Shown here in pieces: positions 19,918 through 30,314 of a stretch of 64,000 bases of DNA (positions are counted from its first letter, which is position 1; each line of letters begins with the position of its first letter). Under the pieces are notes generated by a model that saw only the letters and a list, made by a program, of their open reading frames with translations, did not search any database and had not been told where the DNA came from. The translations under genes were made by a program, and so were the position numbers. Source of the stretch: Desmonostoc muscorum LEGE 12446 (lineage in GTDB: Bacteria > Cyanobacteriota > Cyanobacteriia > Cyanobacteriales > Nostocaceae); the NCBI RefSeq assembly GCF_015207005.2, contig NZ_JADEXS020000001.1, forward strand, positions 8,703,001 through 8,767,000, written 5' to 3'.

Positions 19918-20877
19918 TCAGACTGAATTTTTGCTGATTCTCTGTCTAATTGCTCTCAAAGGCTGTAAAAATATATTAGTGACACTATTAAACAAATTTG
20001 ATTCTCCATCTGATAAACCAAAGCTCAGTTTTTCATAGTTGCTTGGCACGTATAAACAGCCAAACATCAAGTCCCAAAATGCGAAAATATAACCAAAGTT
20101 TTTATCATAATGTTTGGGGTCTACACTATGATGAATTTGGTGTTGTGCTGGACTGATGAAAATATGGCTGATCCACTGAGAATAAGCTAACCAGATATGA
20201 GAATGACGCAAGTTATATCCTGCTAAATAAAAGATAAAAATCTCAAAGCTGACTCCATAAATTAATAGCTCTTTCATCCCGTTTCCAAACAAGTAAATCC
20301 AAATGCCTGCTCCGAAATTAGTGACTGTAACAATCGTTATTGTGCCTAAAAACATCTCAAATGGATGAATGCGATATACCGTCAATGGTGTGATGACTTC
20401 GGCTGAATGATGTACTTTATGGAATTCCCACAAAATAGGAATTTTATGAGCCAGATAATGGTAGAAAAAATTAGCAAAGTCACCTAATAATGCTAAAAAA
20501 ATGCTGAATACGATCTGCTGCCATAATTGCGGACTTGTGACGGCAAAAGGTGTGGTAATGCCTGTAATTTGTATCAAACTTTGGCAAGTTATATCGGTAA
20601 CTTTTACTAAAAATAGTGTTATTGGCACTACGAAAAATATCTCGAACAATGAAATGAAAAAAAAGTATTTGTATTGAGTAATAGATGAAGGATGTAGATA
20701 AACTTCTTGAGGTAAAAGGTATTCTAGAAAATTTTTCTCTTTGTCCCGATTGGGTAAACCAAGTATATATAGTATTGTCGCCAGTAAAATAGTTGAAAGC
20801 ACATATAACCAATAAATTTGAGAGGATGCCAAAAATGGTACTTTAAATGGATATAAAATATTGTTTACTATTTCCAT
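19918..20877 (-). CDS. Fatty acid hydroxylase/sterol desaturase family membrane oxygenase
   Basis: Membrane di-iron oxygenase of 319 aa. His clusters typical of the family are visible: HYLAH (around residues 141-145), HKVHHS (around 154-159) and, near the C-terminus, HQIHHS. Four or more hydrophobic helices surround them (WLYVLSTILLATILYILGL and others). Such enzymes hydroxylate or desaturate lipids, sterols or carotenoids. The gene ends 104 bp before the NRPS on the same strand and could modify a lipid-like substrate or product of the NRPS. That link is inference; the family call is firm, the substrate unknown. Confidence 0.88.
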   Translation of the reverse strand: MEIVNNILYPFKVPFLASSQIYWLYVLSTILLATILYILGLPNRDKEKNFLEYLLPQEVYLHPSSITQYKYFFFISLFEIFFVVPITLFLVKVTDITCQSLIQITGITTPFAVTSPQLWQQIVFSIFLALLGDFANFFYHYLAHKIPILWEFHKVHHSAEVITPLTVYRIHPFEMFLGTITIVTVTNFGAGIWIYLFGNGMKELLIYGVSFEIFIFYLAGYNLRHSHIWLAYSQWISHIFISPAQHQIHHSVDPKHYDKNFGYIFAFWDLMFGCLYVPSNYEKLSFGLSDGESNLFNSVTNIFLQPLRAIRQRISKNSV

Positions 20878-21446
20878 AATTATTTGATTAATTACAAAAA
20901 GTTGACTTAATAGATGATTTATGAATTCAACTTCTGAGTATTAAATTTTTACTATAGCAATCGGATCTGATTTGCAAAAATTCCCACGTGCTATATCCCC
21001 GATTTTTTTTTAAAATTGGGGTTATAAGTTCTCACTAATGATTGAGGACTGCTATATTAATTCACTGTGTAACCAGACATTAATTTACAGCATATTAACT
21101 AGATAGTCAACAAACTCCTTCGGGGTAGGAAACTCTTAATAAGGAATAGGAAACAGGGTACAATAAAACCAAACTATGTGAAAAAAACTAAACAAGGCTC
21201 AAACCCTTTTTCCCCCTGCCTTCTGCCCCCTGCTCGCTGCCTTATCCCAACAACAATTATTTACGCCTACTTAGTTATATCTTCTGCGAGTTTTAAAACA
21301 ACCTCTGAGCAGATACAGAATGGGTTGGAAATTATTGTATGTAAACAAAACAGATAAAAATTACCAAACAAAAACATCTGCAAAAAATCTCAAACCCTTT
21401 GTGTGGCTATTTTTGCAGATGTTGAAGAAACTCAAATCGGATGAAA
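20878..21446. other. Intergenic region between lipoxygenase and hydroxylase genes
   Basis: About 570 bp without a gene. It holds a heptamer-like C-rich tract (about 21206-21235, CCCCCTGCC/CCCCTGC type) and, next to the lipoxygenase end, the terminator listed separately. Because of that terminator and the gap, the hydroxylase-NRPS-MFS unit probably has its own promoter here. Confidence 0.5.
21369..21422 (-). terminator. Probable terminator of the lipoxygenase gene
   Basis: Thirteen-base perfect stem: ACATCTGCAAAAA at 21374-21386 pairs with 21410-21422, with a loop of about 23 bases. On the minus strand the stem is followed by a T-rich tract ending near 21369. It lies 25 bp after the lipoxygenase stop codon. 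Confidence 0.7.
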
Positions 21447-23090
21447 TTAGACGCTGATACTATTGGTAACAAGCCTTGGTTTGAGGTAGTTATACTTTAT
21501 TAAACGACTCTTATTGTTCAACTCAATTTCCCGCTCTACCTCGTTCAAATCCTGCTGAAATGTAACTAAAATATCCTGAGCTTCTGGGTCTGTGAACTTA
21601 TCGTCATAGTAGCCTAATCTGTCGTAACGGTAAGCTGACAGGATGAATAAAATTGACAATTGGTCAGCAGTTTGCTTCGACGGTGGCAGAAATGATAATA
21701 GGCTTTTGCGGTCAGGAATAGTGCCTTCTGCTGTCATTTGTTTATAAGCAGCAAGGGGCATATTCGGCATGAAGGTCATATATTCATATTGTGGGTAGTT
21801 AACAGCAGCGTGTTGTGGCCCACAGGTGAAAATTACCGCAGTAGCAATGTCAACTAATTGTTCTAATTTTTCAATCCGCGAAGGAACACCTTTAACTCGT
21901 CCGCCTGATTGGGAAACTAATTCCTGCGCCCAAGCTTGCAATTCTAAGTCTGCTGTCAAATCTTGGGGAGTTTTGTAGTATAAATTCAAGTATTCAGACA
22001 CAAACTTTTTAATGGCATTCCACAATAGCATCCCATCGTCTCGATAGGGATAGTGAGGTAAGTTGTCAGGATCGCCCATACCACGATTTTTGATTTCAGT
22101 GGGTAAAGCAAATTGATCTAAGCTCCATTCTTTATAGGCGTTGATCACAATTTGTAATGATTCTTGCAGAGTTCCAGCTAGCAATTCGTCAACAGATCCA
22201 CCTCTATTAATTAGGCGCTTGCGAGCCAAGTCGTTATTCGCCAACATGAAACGGAAGTGGGGTTTTAGTAATAAATTGAGGGGATGATTATCAGCTAATT
22301 GACGGGCTGTGACAATGGCGAAAGGTTCCATGACAAAGTGAGTTCGACAAAGATGACTACTCATTTCATGATGGTTAGCATCAGCAATTTGAACACAAAG
22401 TTTGGCATGAAACCAAGTTAAAGGATCGTCAAAAGGTGTGATTAATTGGCTTTGTCTGCCAACTGCGGGATTGAGTTGAATGGCAATAGGTACGAGTTGA
22501 CCGCGATCGCTAAAACCAGAACTACGCCAACAGAAAAAAGCTAGGGGTGTTGGTAAATACTTTTTACCTCTTTCGTAAGTACCACCTTTAACAAATGAAA
22601 GCGGTCTGTAATCAGTTATATATAAATTCCCATTCGCAAGTTTTTCTACCAAATTGATAGATTCGCCAAATTTTTCTTGCAGTTCTTCGATGGTAAACTC
22701 AAACCCCAACGGCATCTCTTTAATTTGCTGTAAAGCCACAGGATTCGCGCCACACAGCCGTTGTTCACAAAAAGAGTCATCAGTTTGGTATGTTTTGATG
22801 ACATTAGGTTTAGGCAAGACTGGAAAATAGTCTTCATAGTCTTGCAATTCATCTAAAGGGTCCCATAAAGCACGGGTTTTAACAGCCAACATATTGATAG
22901 GAAGCTCTGCTGTCTCTACTGTACGTTCAGCAATATACCTGGTAGAAAAATTTTCGACAGCAGGTACATCTTTGAGCATTGCGATCGGCGGTAAAAAGTC
23001 GTGATCAAATTCATACTCTCCTTGTTTCCGCTCTAACGAAGATTTGCGTTGTGTCGGGTTAGGATCATTTTGAGGAAGGTATGGTTTCAT
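21447..23090 (-). CDS. Lipoxygenase family protein
   Basis: Non-haem iron dioxygenase (547 aa) that would oxygenate polyunsaturated fatty acids to hydroperoxides. It has only the catalytic helical domain, without the N-terminal PLAT domain of plant enzymes, which is common in bacteria. Iron ligands are visible: His residues in HHEMSSHLCRTH (about 238-250), then His and Asn in CGPQHAAVNYPQY (about 423-435). The C-terminal residue, normally an iron-ligating Ile, is Val (NSISV). It lies upstream of the hydroxylase and NRPS genes on the same strand, separated by 569 bp and a terminator-like hairpin, so it may be a neighbour rather than an operon member. Family call is firm; regiospecificity is unknown. 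Confidence 0.92.
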   Translation of the reverse strand: MKPYLPQNDPNPTQRKSSLERKQGEYEFDHDFLPPIAMLKDVPAVENFSTRYIAERTVETAELPINMLAVKTRALWDPLDELQDYEDYFPVLPKPNVIKTYQTDDSFCEQRLCGANPVALQQIKEMPLGFEFTIEELQEKFGESINLVEKLANGNLYITDYRPLSFVKGGTYERGKKYLPTPLAFFCWRSSGFSDRGQLVPIAIQLNPAVGRQSQLITPFDDPLTWFHAKLCVQIADANHHEMSSHLCRTHFVMEPFAIVTARQLADNHPLNLLLKPHFRFMLANNDLARKRLINRGGSVDELLAGTLQESLQIVINAYKEWSLDQFALPTEIKNRGMGDPDNLPHYPYRDDGMLLWNAIKKFVSEYLNLYYKTPQDLTADLELQAWAQELVSQSGGRVKGVPSRIEKLEQLVDIATAVIFTCGPQHAAVNYPQYEYMTFMPNMPLAAYKQMTAEGTIPDRKSLLSFLPPSKQTADQLSILFILSAYRYDRLGYYDDKFTDPEAQDILVTFQQDLNEVEREIELNNKSRLIKYNYLKPRLVTNSISV

Positions 23091-23126
23091 AAATGTTTAT
23101 CCCAGTTGAAAGTAAGAAGAATAGCA

Positions 23127-23161
23127 AGTAAGTTAACTAGCTAAAGTCTAGTTAACTTACT
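23127..23161. promoter_or_regulatory. Perfect 13-bp inverted repeat upstream of the lipoxygenase
   Basis: AGTAAGTTAACTA at 23127-23139 and its exact complement at 23149-23161 are separated by 9 bases, ending 36 bp before the lipoxygenase ATG. There is no T-run, so it is more likely an operator or 5'-UTR stem-loop than a terminator. Confidence 0.5.
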
Positions 23162-23845
23162 CAGCAAGCTTGTTATTGAGTTTGATAAACTGCTATTGAC
23201 CTTTAAAAGTACTCACGCGATCCTTTTTAAAGGACAATTATGTGGTAAATCATCCGATACAACTTTGAGGTAACACTGAAAATTAATAAAATTGTAAGAA
23301 TTCAGAATTCAGAACTCAGAATTCAGAATTCAGGAGTCAGAATGAGTGGGAAATATAACTTAATAATTTGGTTGGAATTATTAAGTTTGTATATCAAAGT
23401 TTCTGGAATTATGAGCTATGAATTCTTACATCATTAACAGTATTCATTAAGACCTGTCCGCAAACTGCAAAATCTATAGTTTTAAACTGCTAATCAGGAA
23501 TCAGGATTATTGATTGTTTTTATGCAGAGTATCTACTTTTGTAAAAATTCTTCACTTATAGTCAAATCCCTATCTGAAAAATTACATCGTCAAGGGATTT
23601 GTAAAAGGGACTGGGGATTGGGTATGAAGCTTCAAAATAATGTTTGAGGCTTTAAGTAAGCATCGGCAAATTTTGGAAAACTTACCCAGTCCCCAATCCC
23701 CAGTCCCCAGTACCCAATACCCAGTCCCCAATCCCCAGTCCCCAGTACCCAATACCCAGTCCCCAATCCCAGAGCGAAGCTGTAGCCTGTGGTAGACATC
23801 GGGTGATAATGAAGAAAGATTAAGCAGATTCTCACAAAACTCTCA
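23162..23845. other. Repeat-rich intergenic region
   Basis: About 680 bp between divergent genes. It contains an ATTCAGA-type heptamer run (about 23299-23341) and the 35-bp higher-order repeat listed next. A minus-strand ORF through these repeats has no protein-like features. Promoters for both flanking genes should lie here. Confidence 0.5.
23685..23770. repeat. 35-bp higher-order repeat built from five heptamers
   Basis: Two full and one partial copy of a 35-bp unit made of the heptamers CCCAGTC, CCCAATC, CCCAGTC, CCCAGTA, CCCAATA. This is a clear case of the short tandemly repeated sequences of heterocystous cyanobacteria organised at a second level. Confidence 0.9.
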
Positions 23846-24678
<833 letters not shown>

Positions 24679-24679
24679 T

Positions 24680-25705
24680 TTACGAAGAAACAGCCTTCAA
24701 ATGTCGGACATGAGATAAGTGTTTGGAGTCGATAACCCGATTACGCCCAGTAGTTTTAGCCTGTAGTAAGCATTGATCGGCGCGATCGAGCAGACTTTTT
24801 CCTTGTTCGTCATCGTCAGCTTCTAAAGAGGCTGTACCCAAGCTAATGGTGATATTAATTGTCAGTTTATTATTGAGTGCAAATGGTTCGTCGCTGACTA
24901 TGCGATTGAGACGACGGGCTACAATTAGTGCTTCTTCACCGGTAGTGTTTGCCAGAAGAATCACAAATTCTTCACCTCCATAGCGAAATGCAGTGTCTTG
25001 AAAACGCAGATTGTGTTTTAGACGCTGACACAACACCTGCAAAAGGCGATCGCCAACTAAATGCCCATAAGTGTCGTTAACTTTTTTGAAATGATCTACA
25101 TCTAGAATAATCAAACTCAGGGAAGTTTTCTGAGTTCTTGCTTTTTGAATTTGCCTCGGTAAATCCCATTCTAAAGCACGGCGATTATTTAATTCTGTCA
25201 ATGAATCGGCTAAGGCGATCGTTGATAATAAATCATTTGTCCGAATCAAATCTCGGTATTTTTGCGCTTTCCGCAAGCCAACGGTCAATTGGGCAAGTAT
25301 TAGCCCATGATTCGCGGTCAATTCTTCCAAGCTATGCTCTGTTTTTTCATCAATTAGATGCCAAATATAAGCATCAGCTCCTTGCTTTAATACCGCAGCA
25401 GTCATTTCTAATTCTCTGTGCCAACCATACTTTTTTCTCTCAGTCAGCTGTTGGGGACGATCTTCAAAAAGAATACAGTATATCCACGACAGCTTTGTTT
25501 GGTCTTTCAACCAACTGCACAATTCCATACTGCCATCCTGGCTAGCCTGCACAAGTATGATATCAGGGGGTGTCATTTGAATGTGCGATACCGCCTGATT
25601 CACATTATCCATAACTTCTACATTCAAGGCGATCGCATAACGTAACTGATCTGGAAGTGTGTTGCGAAAGTTATTATTTCCAAAGACCAAAATGGAAATA
25701 TTCAT
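24680..25705 (-). CDS. Diguanylate cyclase with a degenerate receiver-like domain
   Basis: Predicted c-di-GMP synthase of 341 aa. Residues 1-120 resemble a CheY-like fold (SILVFGNNN... PPDIILVQASQDG), but the phospho-acceptor Asp position is Gln, so it is probably not phosphorylated. A linker helix leads to the GGDEF domain (about 170-330). The active-site loop is RYGGEEFVILL (GGEEF, active type), preceded by RFQD five residues upstream, which matches the RxxD product-inhibition site. DVDHFKKVNDTYGH is the metal/nucleotide-binding segment. It is monocistronic and convergent with the peptidase gene. Confidence 0.9.
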   Translation of the reverse strand: MNISILVFGNNNFRNTLPDQLRYAIALNVEVMDNVNQAVSHIQMTPPDIILVQASQDGSMELCSWLKDQTKLSWIYCILFEDRPQQLTERKKYGWHRELEMTAAVLKQGADAYIWHLIDEKTEHSLEELTANHGLILAQLTVGLRKAQKYRDLIRTNDLLSTIALADSLTELNNRRALEWDLPRQIQKARTQKTSLSLIILDVDHFKKVNDTYGHLVGDRLLQVLCQRLKHNLRFQDTAFRYGGEEFVILLANTTGEEALIVARRLNRIVSDEPFALNNKLTINITISLGTASLEADDDEQGKSLLDRADQCLLQAKTTGRNRVIDSKHLSHVRHLKAVSS

Positions 25706-26884
25706 TGCTTTTTTTACAGGATTCCAACCTTAAGGAGATTAAACTACTAAAACTTGTTGCTCTTGTTGTCTAATAATAAATTTACCGAATCAGGCAAAAG
25801 TAAAAATTTAAAAACCACAATCAATAAGAAGTAACAATATTTCCCAGACCATAAATTTATTTCAGGGAATTTTGTTTTTAATTTGAGATTTTTACTTTTT
25901 AATGATGCTTGCGGCTAACTTATGTTTCTTGTTATACAATTTTTAACGCTGAATTTAAAAAAAACTCTCAACTTTAATCTCCTCTTAAGACTTTCTATTT
26001 ATTACTACAATTTCTGAAACCTCTATTTATAGTAACTAATGTCTTCTTTACAGAATGTTTTTAAAACAGTATAAATACTGAATATTTTATACTTGTATAT
26101 CAAGCATTGCTGTAGTTTATTCGGTGTTATTTACCTGAGGTAATTACGAGAATAAAAAATTTTCAATCATCGTAATGTCTGCCAGCAAAATTGCTGACAC
26201 ATCAAAAAATGAAAAAAATATTAATTTTTAATTTCACCGTAAAAACCGAAGTTTCATAAATATGAAAACTACTAACTAACTCCAGCAAATTGGATGTAAT
26301 ACCTATGTTTAAACCTCACTGCTCAAAGGAGAGAGGCTTTGATTTACCCTGAAAGCTTCCTTAAGCAGGTTGGGAGGTTAGTTAGGTCTGTTTTATATTT
26401 TTTCAAGTTGACCTAATTTACTTTTCCAGCATCTGAGTCTTTTCCCTTAGAGACTAGGCTTTCATCACCTATTAAAAAAAGGAGTGGACTGAGAAAAATG
26501 TCAATCACATACTACAAAATCGCCTCCCATAGGAGGAATTTTTGCAGGTGCTGATTGACCCTAAAATTACACAGCAGACTCGTAGGGCGGGAAATTCACT
26601 ATCTAAGTCAGACCTCAGCCAAACTTTGATAATGTGTTAGTCGCAGAAAATTTTTTATACTTATTTTTTTCCGTGTTGGTTTACTTAATTCATATTTTTT
26701 TATTTGCAAGAAATACCATCAATGCACAAAAAAGCTAAATAAAAAACCGGATGTCAAAATGTACCTATAATGTGGGAAATTAGTTGAATTTCACTCACAA
26801 AAAAGCGTAAATCAGAGAAAAAGATTTTGTTAGCGTAGCCTAAAATATTAAAGTGTCAAGTTTTGTAACAAGTCAAAATCGGAT
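25706..26884. other. Long AT-rich intergenic region
   Basis: About 1.18 kb with no convincing ORF. Around 26309-26385 is a sequence resembling a decayed MITE (CCTCACTGCTC...GGAGAGAGG, then CTTCCTTAAGCAGGTTGGGAGG). Near 26520-26545 a CCTCC-CATA-GGAGG hairpin is followed by AATTTTT, a possible small-RNA terminator. Nothing else is assignable. Confidence 0.4.
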
Positions 26885-27085
26885 TTAGTAACCTTCGACA
26901 GCATAACCAGCAGCAACAATTACCTGTTTGATTGATTCTTCAGAAGCTGCGGATTCCACGGTGACGGTTTTAGTGTTAACATCGACATCCACCTTGGCGT
27001 CAGGTTCCATAACATGGATTGATTCAGTAATTGTTTCTGCACATCCTTCACAAGCAATATTTGATACTTTCAGTTTTAGTGCCAT
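26885..27085 (-). CDS. HMA-domain heavy-metal chaperone, Atx1-like
   Basis: A 66-aa protein with a single heavy-metal-associated domain. The metal-binding motif is NIACEGCAET (CxxC at residues 13-16), and the length matches cyanobacterial Atx1-type copper chaperones that pass Cu(I) to P-type ATPases for thylakoid plastocyanin. The spacing and the GYAVEGY end fit the ferredoxin-like fold. A GAGG ribosome binding site lies 6-9 bases before the ATG. No ATPase gene is adjacent. The metal (probably copper) is inferred from the family. Confidence 0.88.
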   Translation of the reverse strand: MALKLKVSNIACEGCAETITESIHVMEPDAKVDVDVNTKTVTVESAASEESIKQVIVAAGYAVEGY

Positions 27086-27444
27086 TTTTTACCTCAATAT
27101 GGAATTTTTAAACTATTTCTTAAGGATTAAGATAAATCATTATCTGGCGATCGCACATCCCACCAGAGTAGAGTAGTGACCTAAAAGCACCATAATCGCT
27201 GTATTTAGCTCACCGACTAGTACAGTTGGCTGGCAGCAATACCAAACAAAATGCAAAAATATATAAAGCTGCTTATGGAAATACACCTAGTGCCGCTGGG
27301 CGGAAGTCAAAAGTCAAAAGTCAAAAGTCAAAACCCTTTAATTCTGGGCTTTTGCTCTGTTTTGAATAGTGGGCTTATTTTACGCCATGCTGTACTAGTG
27401 GAGGTAGGCATAAGTCAAAAGTTAAAAGAAAGTTAAAAACTCCC
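27086..27444. other. Intergenic region upstream of alaS with direct repeats
   Basis: About 360 bp. CCTAGTGCCGCTG...GGAAGTCAAAAG at 27288-27310 recurs almost unchanged at 53547-53575, and AGTCAAAAGTCAAAAGTCAAAA (heptamer AGTCAAA) follows it. A short ORF here (27251-27436) is repeat-derived. No clear promoter element was identified. Confidence 0.45.
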
Positions 27445-30147
27445 ATGTCTTCAAATCCCCAACACCTAAGCGGTAACGAAATTCGCAACATATTTCTCGA
27501 CTTCTTTGCCCAACGGAGTCACCAAGTTCTGCCAAGTGCCTCCCTCGTGCCAGAAGACCCGACCGTGCTGCTGACGATCGCGGGGATGCTACCATTTAAG
27601 CCGATATTCCTGGGACAGCGCACACCAGAATTTAAGCGGGCTACGACTTCCCAAAAGTGTATCCGCACCAACGACATCGAAAACGTCGGACGCACCAAAC
27701 GCCATCACACGTTCTTTGAAATGCTGGGTAACTTCAGCTTTGGTGATTATTTTAAAGAACAAGCGATCGCTTGGGGTTGGGAAATTTCCACTCAAGTCTT
27801 TGGCTTATCTCCAAAAAATCTCGTCGTCAGCGTTTTTAGAGATGATGATGAAGCCTTTGCTATCTGGCGGGATCAAATCGGTGTGCCAGAAGCGAGAATT
27901 AAGCGCTTGGGCGAAGACGATAACTTTTGGGCATCTGGTCCCACAGGCCCTTGTGGCCCTTGTTCGGAGATTTATTACGACTTCCACCCCGAACGCGGCG
28001 ACGAAAATATAGATTTAGAAGACGATACGCGGTTTATCGAGTTTTATAATCTCGTCTTCATGCAATATAACCGTGATGCTACTGGCAATTTAACGCCACT
28101 GCAAAACAAGAACATCGACACCGGTATGGGTTTGGAAAGAATAGCGCAAATTCTCCAAAAAGTGCCGAATAACTACGAAACTGACTTAATTTTCCCAATT
28201 ATCCAAACAGCAGCCCAAATTGCTGGCATTGATTACCACAGCAGTGATGAAAAAACCAAAGTCTCTCTAAAAGTCATTGGCGATCACGTTCGTTCTGTCG
28301 TCCACATGATTGCTGATGAAATTCGCGCCTCCAACGTCGGACGCGGTTATGTGTTGCGGCGATTAATTCGGCGGGTGGTGCGTCATGGGCGATTAATTGG
28401 GATTAGTGGTGAATTTACTACCCAAGTTGCCGAAACTGCGATCGCTCTTTCAGAATCAGCTTACCCCAACGTGCGCCAACGGGAAGCAGCAATTAAAGCT
28501 GAGTTGCAACGGGAAGAGTCTAATTTTTTGAGAACTCTGGATAGAGGGGAAAAACTTCTCGACGAGGTTATAAATCGTATATCTCCAATACAACAAGAGA
28601 ATGATCTTCCCTCTCCGATACGCGAAGAATATTATCATCCTTCTCCTTTACCAAAACAAAATATTTCTGGACTAGATGCTTTCACCCTCTACGATACTTA
28701 CGGCTTCCCGTTAGAACTAACGCAGGAAATAGCAGCAGAAAATGGTCTAGAGGTTGATGTTGAGGGATTCAATGCCGAAATGCAAAAGCAGGTGGAACGT
28801 GCCAAAGCAGCACATGAAACCATCGATTTAACTGTCCAAGGTTCCCTCGACAAATTAGCAGAACACATCCACGCCACCGAGTTCTTAGGATATTCCCAAT
28901 CTGCGGCGACGGCGAAAGTCGAAGCGATTTTGGTAGAAGGCGTTTCCCAAGAGGAAGCAGAAGCAGGAACACTGGTACAAATTGTCCTTGACAAAACGCC
29001 ATTTTATGCTGAGTCTGGGGGACAAATCGGCGATCGCGGTTATATCTCCGGTGATGGGATTGTGATTCGCGTGGAAGACGTGAAAAAAGAATCTGATTTC
29101 TTTGTTCACTTCGGACGCATCGAACGCGGTACACTCCGTGTAGGAGATGCTGTAACTGCCCAAATCGATGCGGCTTGTCGGCGTCGCGCCCAAGCTAACC
29201 ATACTGCAACCCACCTACTGCAAGCCGCGTTAAAGAAAATTGTCGATGATGGCATATCCCAAGCGGGTTCTCTGGTTTCCTTTGACAGATTGCGCTTTGA
29301 CTTCAACTGTCCCCGTGCGTTGACAGCCGAGGAAGTCCAACAAATTGAAGAACAAGTAAATACTTGGATTGCTGAGGCGCATAATGCCAAAGTCGAGGTA
29401 TTACCTTTAGCAGAAGCCAAAGCTAGGGGTGCCGTTGCCATGTTCGGCGAAAAATACGGAGAAGAAGTGCGAGTAATTGACTTTCCTAGCGTATCAATGG
29501 AACTATGCGGTGGCACACATGTCAGTAATACTGCTGAAATTGGCGTCTTTAAAATTATTTCCGAAGCTGGAGTAGCTTCTGGGGTGCGACGCATTGAAGC
29601 TGTTTCGGGCCCAGCAATACTGGATTATCTCAACGTGCGGGATAAAGTAGTTAAAGATTTGAGCGATCGCTTTAAAGTTAAACCCGAAGAATTACCAGAC
29701 AGAATTACTAGTCTGCAAACCGAACTTAGAACAGCCGAAAAGCAACTAGAATCTTTGAAAGGACAGTTGGCGATCGCTAAATCTGACAGCTTACTACAAA
29801 CAGCGGAAACTGTCGGCGATTCTAAAATTATCGTCGCCCAATTAGAAGACGTTGACGCAGAATCGTTGAAAACCGCAGCCGAACGCTTGCTGCAAAAAAT
29901 CGGTAATGGTGCGGTGGTACTGGGTTCTGTTCCCGAAGCTGGGAAAGTCAGTATAGTTGCGGCTTTTAGTCCAGAAGTTAATAAAAAAGGACTGCAAGCT
30001 GGTAAATTTGTGGGAGCGATCGCTAAAATCTGCGGTGGCGGCGGCGGTGGCAGACCAAACTTAGCCCAAGCCGGCGGTAGAGATGCGAGTAAATTACCAG
30101 AGGCGTTAGCACAAGCAAAATCTGAGTTAATTAGTGGGTTGGGTTAA
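27445..30147 (+). CDS. alaS: Alanyl-tRNA synthetase
   Basis: Charges tRNA-Ala and edits mischarged Ser/Gly. The length (900 aa) is slightly above the usual 870-880. The catalytic class II core begins at residue 6 ([11 protein letters not shown]), with [19 protein letters not shown]. The editing domain shows HTATHLL and the zinc-site CGGTHVSNT, and a C-terminal Gly-rich stretch ([15 protein letters not shown]) belongs to the C-Ala domain. About 30 extra residues near 380-405 ([12 protein letters not shown] and following), Ser/Pro-rich, interrupt the region before [15 protein letters not shown] and account for the extra length. It stands alone with its own terminator. Confidence 0.97.
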   Translation: MSSNPQHLSGNEIRNIFLDFFAQRSHQVLPSASLVPEDPTVLLTIAGMLPFKPIFLGQRTPEFKRATTSQKCIRTNDIENVGRTKRHHTFFEMLGNFSFGDYFKEQAIAWGWEISTQVFGLSPKNLVVSVFRDDDEAFAIWRDQIGVPEARIKRLGEDDNFWASGPTGPCGPCSEIYYDFHPERGDENIDLEDDTRFIEFYNLVFMQYNRDATGNLTPLQNKNIDTGMGLERIAQILQKVPNNYETDLIFPIIQTAAQIAGIDYHSSDEKTKVSLKVIGDHVRSVVHMIADEIRASNVGRGYVLRRLIRRVVRHGRLIGISGEFTTQVAETAIALSESAYPNVRQREAAIKAELQREESNFLRTLDRGEKLLDEVINRISPIQQENDLPSPIREEYYHPSPLPKQNISGLDAFTLYDTYGFPLELTQEIAAENGLEVDVEGFNAEMQKQVERAKAAHETIDLTVQGSLDKLAEHIHATEFLGYSQSAATAKVEAILVEGVSQEEAEAGTLVQIVLDKTPFYAESGGQIGDRGYISGDGIVIRVEDVKKESDFFVHFGRIERGTLRVGDAVTAQIDAACRRRAQANHTATHLLQAALKKIVDDGISQAGSLVSFDRLRFDFNCPRALTAEEVQQIEEQVNTWIAEAHNAKVEVLPLAEAKARGAVAMFGEKYGEEVRVIDFPSVSMELCGGTHVSNTAEIGVFKIISEAGVASGVRRIEAVSGPAILDYLNVRDKVVKDLSDRFKVKPEELPDRITSLQTELRTAEKQLESLKGQLAIAKSDSLLQTAETVGDSKIIVAQLEDVDAESLKTAAERLLQKIGNGAVVLGSVPEAGKVSIVAAFSPEVNKKGLQAGKFVGAIAKICGGGGGGRPNLAQAGGRDASKLPEALAQAKSELISGLG

Positions 30148-30156
30148 TTTCTTGTA

Positions 30157-30187
30157 AGGTAGGCATCTTGCCTGCCTATAAATTTTT
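30157..30187 (+). terminator. Rho-independent terminator of alaS
   Basis: Nine-base stem AGGTAGGCA/TGCCTGCCT (one G-T pair) with a 3-base loop, followed by ATAAATTTTTA, starting 10 bp after the stop codon. A second dispersed hairpin (GGTGGA/TCCACC, 30201-30227) follows. Confidence 0.75.
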
Positions 30188-30314
30188 ATACAAATGCTAT
30201 GGTGGACTATTTTCCGCATAATCCACCCTACTATTTGTATTCACAGTATAGTACATATGAACTAAATTGCGTGTTATCCTTGATAAACTACATTTATTTC
30301 TTGAACTAAGTTTT

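Noticed and set aside
27251..27436. 61-codon ORF before alaS
   Set aside because: Mostly derived from AGTCAAA heptamer and a dispersed repeat.
29106..29594. 162-codon minus-strand ORF in alaS
   Set aside because: Shadow of the alaS editing domain; no domain of its own.
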